Below are positions 59,036 to 64,000 of a DNA stretch of 64,000 nt, in pieces. Source of the stretch: DASUPK01 sp963815665 (GTDB taxonomy: Bacteria > Actinomycetota > Thermoleophilia > Solirubrobacterales > 70-9). Each line of letters begins with the position of its first letter. Within the stretch, counting starts at the first letter, position 1. The stretch spans positions 463,746-527,745 of the forward strand of contig CAWFHN010000011.1 of the NCBI GenBank assembly GCA_963815665.1. Reading direction: 5' to 3'. The position numbers and the translations under genes were made by a program. The notes under the pieces were generated by a model. The model made no database searches, was not told where the DNA came from, and saw nothing but the letters and a program-made list of their open reading frames with translations.

Positions 59036-60211
59036 ATGTCCGTCACATGCGCCCTGATCCCCCGGTTTCGGCTGATCGCAGCGGTCAGCGACCGGAGGAT
59101 CCTGAGGCGTCCGGCGGTCCTCGCCCCCGAGCCCGGCGCCGCGCAGCTGATCGGTGAGGTCACAGAATCGGCGGAGCGCTTCGGGCTGCGGGCGGGGATG
59201 AGGATGGGCGAGGCGCTCTCGCGCTGCCCCGAGCTCGCCCTGATCCCGCCGGATCCCGAGCGGGCCGAGCATTCCTGGGAGGAGGCGCTGCGGCGGCTGG
59301 AGGGGATCGGCGCGCAGGTCGAGGCCGGCCGCGCCGGCGAGGCGTTCTTCGAGGCCGGTAGCCTGAGCCGTCTCTGGGGCGGGATCGAGGGCGTGCTGAG
59401 GCAGGTTCGCCGGCAGCTCGAGTCGGTGCGGATCGGCGCCGGTCCGGGCCGCTTCTGCGCCTACGTGGCCGCCACGACCCGCCGTGGGGTCGTCCCGGAT
59501 CGGGCCGCCGCCGAGTTCCTCGACCCCCTTCCGGTGTCGCTGCTCTGCGGGCGACTCGATGAGGGGGATGATCTCCCCAACGAGCTCGAGCGGCTCGGCG
59601 TCTCCACCCTTGGCCGCCTCGCGGGCCTTCCGCGCGACGCCGTCGCCGACCGCTTCGGGCGACTGGGCCTGCGCGCGCGGCGGCTGGCTCGGGGCGAAGA
59701 CGATCCGCTGCGTCCGAGGCCAGTTCGCGAGGCGATCGCGGTGGAGGTCGAGCTGCCCGAGGCCGTCTCCGGCCAGCAGCTGGAGAGAGCGCTCGAGCTG
59801 CTGATCTCCCGCCTGCTCGCCCATGGCACGCGTCGCGGCAGGACCCTGAGAACGCTGCGCCTCTCCGCCCGGCTCGCGGCCGGCGGGGGCTGGCGGCGCC
59901 AGGTCGCGCTGCGGCGCGCCAGCGCCGACCGGTCCCGGCTCGCCGACGCCCTCCTCCCCCACCTCGCCCTGCTGCCCGCCCCCGCGGCGACGCTGCGGCT
60001 GGAGGCGGTGGCGCTCGGCCCCGAAACCGGTGACCAGCTCTCCCTCTCGAGCCCCGACGAGGAGCGGCGCAGGCGCATCTCCGAGGCGGTTCGCCAGACC
60101 CGCTCGGCCGCGGGCGCCGATTCGCTGCTGCGCGTGCTGGAGGTGGACCCGGAGTCACGGGTGCCCGAACGTCGCGAGGTGCTCATGCCGTTTCCTGAAG
60201 AACCGTCGTGA
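59036..60211 (+). CDS. imuB: ImuB-like, catalytically inactive Y-family polymerase homologue
   Basis: 391 residues. The Y-family layout is kept (fingers/palm at VTESAERFGLRAGMRMGEAL, helix-hairpin-helix at LERLGVSTLGRLAGLPRD), but the acidic catalytic residues are missing: the N-terminus reads TCALIPRFRL instead of a DxD motif and the DE pair is AGEAFFEAG. ImuB is an adaptor that brings DnaE2 to the sliding clamp. A QLSLSS segment near residue 345 resembles its clamp-binding motif. The start ATG abuts the LexA box. imuA', usual partner in other phyla, is not present. Confidence 0.88.
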   Translation: MSVTCALIPRFRLIAAVSDRRILRRPAVLAPEPGAAQLIGEVTESAERFGLRAGMRMGEALSRCPELALIPPDPERAEHSWEEALRRLEGIGAQVEAGRAGEAFFEAGSLSRLWGGIEGVLRQVRRQLESVRIGAGPGRFCAYVAATTRRGVVPDRAAAEFLDPLPVSLLCGRLDEGDDLPNELERLGVSTLGRLAGLPRDAVADRFGRLGLRARRLARGEDDPLRPRPVREAIAVEVELPEAVSGQQLERALELLISRLLAHGTRRGRTLRTLRLSARLAAGGGWRRQVALRRASADRSRLADALLPHLALLPAPAATLRLEAVALGPETGDQLSLSSPDEERRRRISEAVRQTRSAAGADSLLRVLEVDPESRVPERREVLMPFPEEPS

Positions 60212-60450
60212 GGCCGGGCCGGGTCAACAAGCCCTGGCCGGTCCCGGTCCAGGTCGACTCCGATGGGACGCCGAAGGCCGTCGGGCGACTGGCCGTTGAA
60301 TCGGTGCGCGAGGAGTGGCTCGTCGAGGATGGTTGGTGGACGCAGAAACCGCTGCAAAGACGGTATTTCGAGCTGGTGCTGGAGGACGGCAGCGATGTGG
60401 TCGTCTTCTGCGAGCCCACCTCGGGTCAATGGTTCCGTCAGCGGGATTGA
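60208..60450 (+). CDS. DUF6504-like small protein of the mutasome operon
   Basis: 80 residues from a GTG overlapping the imuB stop; its own TGA overlaps the dnaE2 ATG (TGATG). It has KPWPVPVQVDSDGTPKAV, a WLVEDGWWTQKPLQRRYFEL segment and a final SGQWFRQRD. The pattern matches the small DUF6504 proteins found beside dnaE2 in actinobacteria. It has aromatic-rich beta strands but no enzymatic motif. Coupled translation on both sides argues for a role with ImuB and DnaE2. Confidence 0.75.
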   Translation: MRPGRVNKPWPVPVQVDSDGTPKAVGRLAVESVREEWLVEDGWWTQKPLQRRYFELVLEDGSDVVVFCEPTSGQWFRQRD

Positions 60451-63400
60451 TGTACGCGGAGCTGCACTGCCACTCGGCCTACTCCTTCCTGGACGGCGCC
60501 TCCGACCCCGCCGAGCTGGCGGCCACGGCGGCCGGCCTCGGCCACGAGGCCCTGGCGCTGACCGACCACGACAACGTCAGCGGGGCGATGGAGTTCGCCC
60601 ATGCGTGCAAGGGGGTCGGCGTCCGCCCCATCACCGGCTGCGAGCTGACCGTGAAGGTGCCGCGGCGGATGCCGCGCCCGGTACACGTCACCCTCCTGGT
60701 CGAGAGTGCGAGGGGCTGGGCCAGCCTCTGCCGGCTGATCACCGAGGCGCATCGCGGAACCCGCGAGAGCCTCCGCGATCCCCTCCCGCCCTCGATCGAG
60801 ATCGACGAGCTCGAGCGTCACACCGAGGGGCTGGTCTGCCTCTCGGGCTGCGCCCGCGACGGCGCCGTCGCGGGCAGCTGGGAGCGGGGCGATCCGGCCG
60901 GCGCCACCTACCTCGCCCAGCGGTTGCTGCGGGCCTTCGGCCCGGACCATTTCCGGATCGAGCTGCAGCGGCCGCTCTGGCGCCACGACCGCTCGCGCAA
61001 CCGCTGGCTTGCCTCGCTGGCGGAGCGGCTCGGCGTCCCGGCGGTGGCGACCGGCGATGCCCACGCCCATGACCGCTCGCGCCTCGCGCTTCAGGACGCG
61101 ATGGTGGCGGTGCGGCTGGGGGCGACGCTGGACGAGACCGAGGCGATGCGCCGCGGAAACTCCACCTCCTCCCTGCTCTCGGAGGAGCGGGCGAAGGCGC
61201 GTTTCCGCGACCACCCCGAGGCCGTCGCCGAGACGGCCCGGCTCGCGGAGCGCCTGCGCTTCGATCTCACCCGGGAGATCGGCTACAGCTACCCGGGAGC
61301 GGAGGACCGGGGCGCCGACCGGCGGCTCGCCGAGCTCTGCCGGGTGCGCCTGACCCACCGCTACGAGGGGACGCCGCACCGCGCCGAGGCCAAGCGGCGA
61401 CTCGATGAGGAGCTGGCGCTGATCAGGAAGCTGCGGCTCTCCGGCTTCTTCCTCCTTCACCAGGACATGCTCGAGCTGGCTCGCGAGGTGGCGGTAGAGG
61501 TGCGCGGCCCGGACTCCGCGCGGCGTCTGCTGCCGCCCGGCCGCGGCCGCGGCTCCAGCGTCAGCTCGCTCGTCTGCTACCTGACCGGTCTCTCGCACAT
61601 CGACCCGGTGAAGAACGACCTCTTCCTGGGCCGCTTCCTGAACGAGGAGCTCACCGAGGTCCCGGACATCGACCTCGACTTCCCTCGCGACATCCGCGAG
61701 AAGCTGATCCCGCGGGTGCACGAGCGCTATGGCTCTGAGCGCTCGGCGCTGGTCGCCTCCTTCGCCACCTATCGGGCCCGCGGCGCGATCCGCGACCTCG
61801 GCAAGGCGCTGGGGCTGCCGCTCGGCGAGGTCGAGCGATTCGCCCGCGCCGTCGACGTCTACGAGGCGAGCCGCGACACCTGGGCCCGGATTGAGGAGAC
61901 GCTGGGCAGGCTGCGGGCGCGCTCCCCCCGCTGGCGGGCGCTCGCCGATCTGCTGCCGGAGATCGCGGGTCTCCCCCGCCACATCTCCCAGCACCCCGGC
62001 GGCATGGTGATCTCGACCACTCCGCTGATCGAGCTCTGCCCCGTGCAGCCGGCGGCGATGGAGGGGCGGCAGATCGTCCAGTGGGACAAGGATTCATGCG
62101 CGGATGCGGGCTTTCTGAAGATCGACCTGCTCGGCCTGGGGATGCTGTCGGCGGTCGAGCGCTGCGTCGACGAGATCGCGCGTACGCGCGACGAGCGGAT
62201 CGACCTCTCCCACGTCCCACTCGACGACGGCAAGGTCTGGAGCGCGATCCAGAAGGCGGAGACGACCGGCGTCTTCCAGATCGAGAGCAGGGCGCAGATG
62301 CAGATGCTCCCCCGCACCCTTCCCCAGGACCTGGACGACCTGACCGTGCAGGTCGCCCTGGTGCGGCCGGGCCCGATCCAGGGCGGCGCCGTCCACCCCT
62401 ACATCGAGCGGCGCAAGCGGCTGCGGGCCGATCCCTCCTATGAGGTTCCATACGAGCACCCGTCATTGGCGCCGGTCCTGAAGGACACCCTCGGTGCGAT
62501 CGTCTTCCAGGACCAGGTCCTCGAGGTGTCGATGGCTCTCGCCGGCTTCTCGGTCGGCGAGGCCGAGGGGCTGCGGCGAGCCATGAGCCGCAAGCGCTCC
62601 GAGGCAGCGATGGAGCGCTACCGCGAACGGTTCATCGAGGGTGCAATCGGCCGCGGGGTCTCATGCGAGGTGGCGGAGCGGGTCTTCGGCCAGATCGAGG
62701 GCTTCTCGGGCTTCGGCTTCCCCAAGTCTCACTCCGCGGCCTTCGGCCTGCTCGCCTACCAGTCGATGTGGCTGCGGGTGCACTACGGGCCGGAGCTGCT
62801 CTGCGCGCTGCTCAACGAGCAGCCGATGGGCTTCTACCCGCCGGACGCGCTGGTCCACGAGGCGCAGAGGCGCGGCATCGAGATCCTCTCTCCGGACGTC
62901 AATGTCAGCGAGCTGGATTGCCGGGTGGAGACGACCGGAGCGGCCGCCGGCTCGGCGGGAAACCCGCCGGTTCGGATCGGCCTCGGTTACGTCGCCGAGG
63001 CGGCGGAAGTCGACGCGCAGGCCGTGATCGACGAGCGCCGCCGCGGCGGCTCCTACCGGAGCATCTCGGACCTCGCCGGACGCTCGGGCGCCGGCGCGGC
63101 GGCGTTGCAGCGGTTCGCCTGGGCCGGCGCGTGTGACGGTCTCGTCCAGGTGGGCGCGGGCCGCGCCTCGTCCCCGGCCGACCCCGACGAAGAGCTCAGG
63201 CGTCCCGCCCTCTGGCAGGCCGGCGGCTCGGCGCACGCCGCCCGCACCGACGATGGTGCGCAGCTGGCGCTGCCCCTCGACGGCTCCCCCACGCCGCCGC
63301 TGCCCCAGCTCGGCCCCTGGGAGCGGATCGTGGCCGACTACCGGACCACCGGCATGACCCTCGGCAAGCATCCGATGGAGCTCCTGCGCGTGAGCCTCCC

Positions 63401-63893
63401 GTCCGAGGTCCTTTCGAGCGAGGACCTGGACCGCACGCGCGACGGCGCCCGGGTCGAGGTGGCGGGGATGGTGGTCGCCCGCCAGCGGCCGTCGACGGCC
63501 AACGGCGTCGTCTTCATGCTGCTCGAGGACGAGCGGGGCACGATCAACCTGATCGTCCCTCCCCCGGTCGTTGAGCGCCACCGCCTGGCGGTGAGGACCT
63601 CGGGCTTCGTCCACGCCGCCGGCAAGCTCGAGCATCGCGAAGGGACGACCAACGTTTTGGTCGCCCGGATCGATCGCCTCAGCACCGACGAGCTACCGCC
63701 CCCACGGATCAGAGAGCTGGAGCCGCCGGTCCATAAGGAGACCGGCAGAGATCCAGACCACGAACCGGCGATGGCCGGCACCTCAGCGGTCGGCCTCTCC
63801 AAACGCGGCTTCGACGGCGTGCGCGAGGCGGCAATGGCGGAGCTGTCCGCCTCGCTGCCGGCCCCGCACAGCTTCGGGCGCCGCGGGCGCTAG
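60450..63893 (+). CDS. dnaE2: Error-prone DNA polymerase III alpha subunit
   Basis: 1147 residues. An N-terminal PHP domain (YAELHCHSAYSFLDGAS, LTDHDNVSG, TGDAHAHDRSRLAL), the palm with catalytic aspartates in EVPDIDLDFPRDIREK, GRGRGSSVSSLVCYLTGL, fingers with FQDQVLEVSMALAGFS and GFGFPKSHSAAFGLLAYQS, and a C-terminal OB-fold (VEVAGMVVARQRPSTANGVV). A QLALPL segment before the OB-fold looks like a clamp-binding motif. DnaE2 performs SOS-induced mutagenic synthesis with ImuB. Stop overlaps the convergent hydrolase fragment by three bases. Confidence 0.95.
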   Translation: MYAELHCHSAYSFLDGASDPAELAATAAGLGHEALALTDHDNVSGAMEFAHACKGVGVRPITGCELTVKVPRRMPRPVHVTLLVESARGWASLCRLITEAHRGTRESLRDPLPPSIEIDELERHTEGLVCLSGCARDGAVAGSWERGDPAGATYLAQRLLRAFGPDHFRIELQRPLWRHDRSRNRWLASLAERLGVPAVATGDAHAHDRSRLALQDAMVAVRLGATLDETEAMRRGNSTSSLLSEERAKARFRDHPEAVAETARLAERLRFDLTREIGYSYPGAEDRGADRRLAELCRVRLTHRYEGTPHRAEAKRRLDEELALIRKLRLSGFFLLHQDMLELAREVAVEVRGPDSARRLLPPGRGRGSSVSSLVCYLTGLSHIDPVKNDLFLGRFLNEELTEVPDIDLDFPRDIREKLIPRVHERYGSERSALVASFATYRARGAIRDLGKALGLPLGEVERFARAVDVYEASRDTWARIEETLGRLRARSPRWRALADLLPEIAGLPRHISQHPGGMVISTTPLIELCPVQPAAMEGRQIVQWDKDSCADAGFLKIDLLGLGMLSAVERCVDEIARTRDERIDLSHVPLDDGKVWSAIQKAETTGVFQIESRAQMQMLPRTLPQDLDDLTVQVALVRPGPIQGGAVHPYIERRKRLRADPSYEVPYEHPSLAPVLKDTLGAIVFQDQVLEVSMALAGFSVGEAEGLRRAMSRKRSEAAMERYRERFIEGAIGRGVSCEVAERVFGQIEGFSGFGFPKSHSAAFGLLAYQSMWLRVHYGPELLCALLNEQPMGFYPPDALVHEAQRRGIEILSPDVNVSELDCRVETTGAAAGSAGNPPVRIGLGYVAEAAEVDAQAVIDERRRGGSYRSISDLAGRSGAGAAALQRFAWAGACDGLVQVGAGRASSPADPDEELRRPALWQAGGSAHAARTDDGAQLALPLDGSPTPPLPQLGPWERIVADYRTTGMTLGKHPMELLRVSLPSEVLSSEDLDRTRDGARVEVAGMVVARQRPSTANGVVFMLLEDERGTINLIVPPPVVERHRLAVRTSGFVHAAGKLEHREGTTNVLVARIDRLSTDELPPPRIRELEPPVHKETGRDPDHEPAMAGTSAVGLSKRGFDGVREAAMAELSASLPAPHSFGRRGR

Positions 63894-64000
63894 AGCGACC
63901 TCACCGCGGCGATGATCTCGGAGAGGTCGCCGTGGTCGTAGAGATGTCCGTTGCCGTCCAGCGGGTGCACCTCCGCTTCGGGGAGCCGTTTCTCATAGAG
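63890..64000 (-). CDS. Alpha/beta hydrolase, C-terminal fragment (5' truncated by window edge)
   Basis: The minus strand is open from the right edge to a TAG at 63890-63892, 36 residues: YEKRLPEAEVHPLDGNGHLY followed by a DHGDLSEIIAAVRSL helix. The GNGH histidine followed by a C-terminal helix is typical of the catalytic His region of alpha/beta hydrolases. The rest of the gene is outside the window. Confidence 0.55.
   Translation of the reverse strand, partial: LYEKRLPEAEVHPLDGNGHLYDHGDLSEIIAAVRSL

Noticed and set aside
1..64000. tRNA genes, rRNA genes, CRISPR arrays, tmRNA and RNase P RNA
   Set aside because: I looked through the non-coding gaps for T-arm, cloverleaf, direct-repeat/spacer and RNase P or tmRNA core motifs and found none; this was by eye and a covariance search would be decisive.

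Overview
The window is high-GC, densely packed bacterial chromosome with many NTGA stop/start overlaps and frequent GTG or TTG starts. Gene content points to a deep-branching actinobacterium, most likely class Thermoleophilia (Solirubrobacterales). Supporting marks are a pgsA - rsiG-like - garA - ftsR block, an archaeal/eukaryotic-type prolyl-tRNA synthetase, short HisG paired with HisZ, SepF, an error-prone imuB-dnaE2 cassette behind an actinobacterial LexA box, a c-di-AMP riboswitch on an RlpA-like gene, and a MurA whose catalytic cysteine is aspartate. The taxonomic placement is inference.

Layout. 0-17.6 kb: mixed housekeeping and accessory genes: CnoX-like thioredoxin, dinB, riboswitch plus RlpA-like protein, wax ester synthase, a VKOR/DsbA disulfide pair, a K+ channel, nadE, two tandem paralogous membrane-anchored HTH proteins, and a leftward cluster pgsA / RsiG-like / GarA / FtsR-like / SRPBCC / AGPS-like oxidase. 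17.6-28 kb: proS, a three-gene b6-type cytochrome operon, and a leftward isoprenoid/envelope group (dxr-rseP, fadD, NodB deacetylase, ispG). 28-36.5 kb: an island of signalling genes (class III cyclase, XRE regulator, SnoaL-like protein), then the conserved leftward block rpsB-tsf-pyrH-frr-uppS-cdsA. 35.8-42.2 kb: division and envelope genes pgeF-yggS-sepF, then proC-yggT-lspA-rluD, plus a truncated haemoglobin and a tRNA nucleotidyltransferase. sepF and proC are separated by a 453-base gap rich in perfect inverted repeats. 43.6-49.7 kb: histidine operon hisZ-G-D-B-H-A-(DoxX)-F. 50-53 kb: murA, HD-domain protein, membrane-anchored hydrolase. 52.98-56.5 kb: accessory region with a PAS-GGDEF-EAL protein, an IS1595-type element with a frameshifted transposase, an extra copy of its terminal repeat, and two similarly built small-RNA candidates. 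56.6-64 kb: flavin-binding protein, duplicated zinc-finger protein, isocitrate/isopropylmalate dehydrogenase-like enzyme, lipoprotein, and the SOS cassette imuB - DUF6504 - dnaE2.

Themes. Second messengers recur: a c-di-AMP riboswitch, a class III cyclase, a bifunctional c-di-GMP enzyme, and an RsiG-like protein carrying a c-di-GMP-binding signature. The least explained sequence is non-coding: the paired small-RNA units flanking the IS region, the hairpin-rich proC-sepF gap, and a 40-bp repeat that carries the stop codons of both nadE and sepF. No rRNA, tRNA or CRISPR array was recognised.
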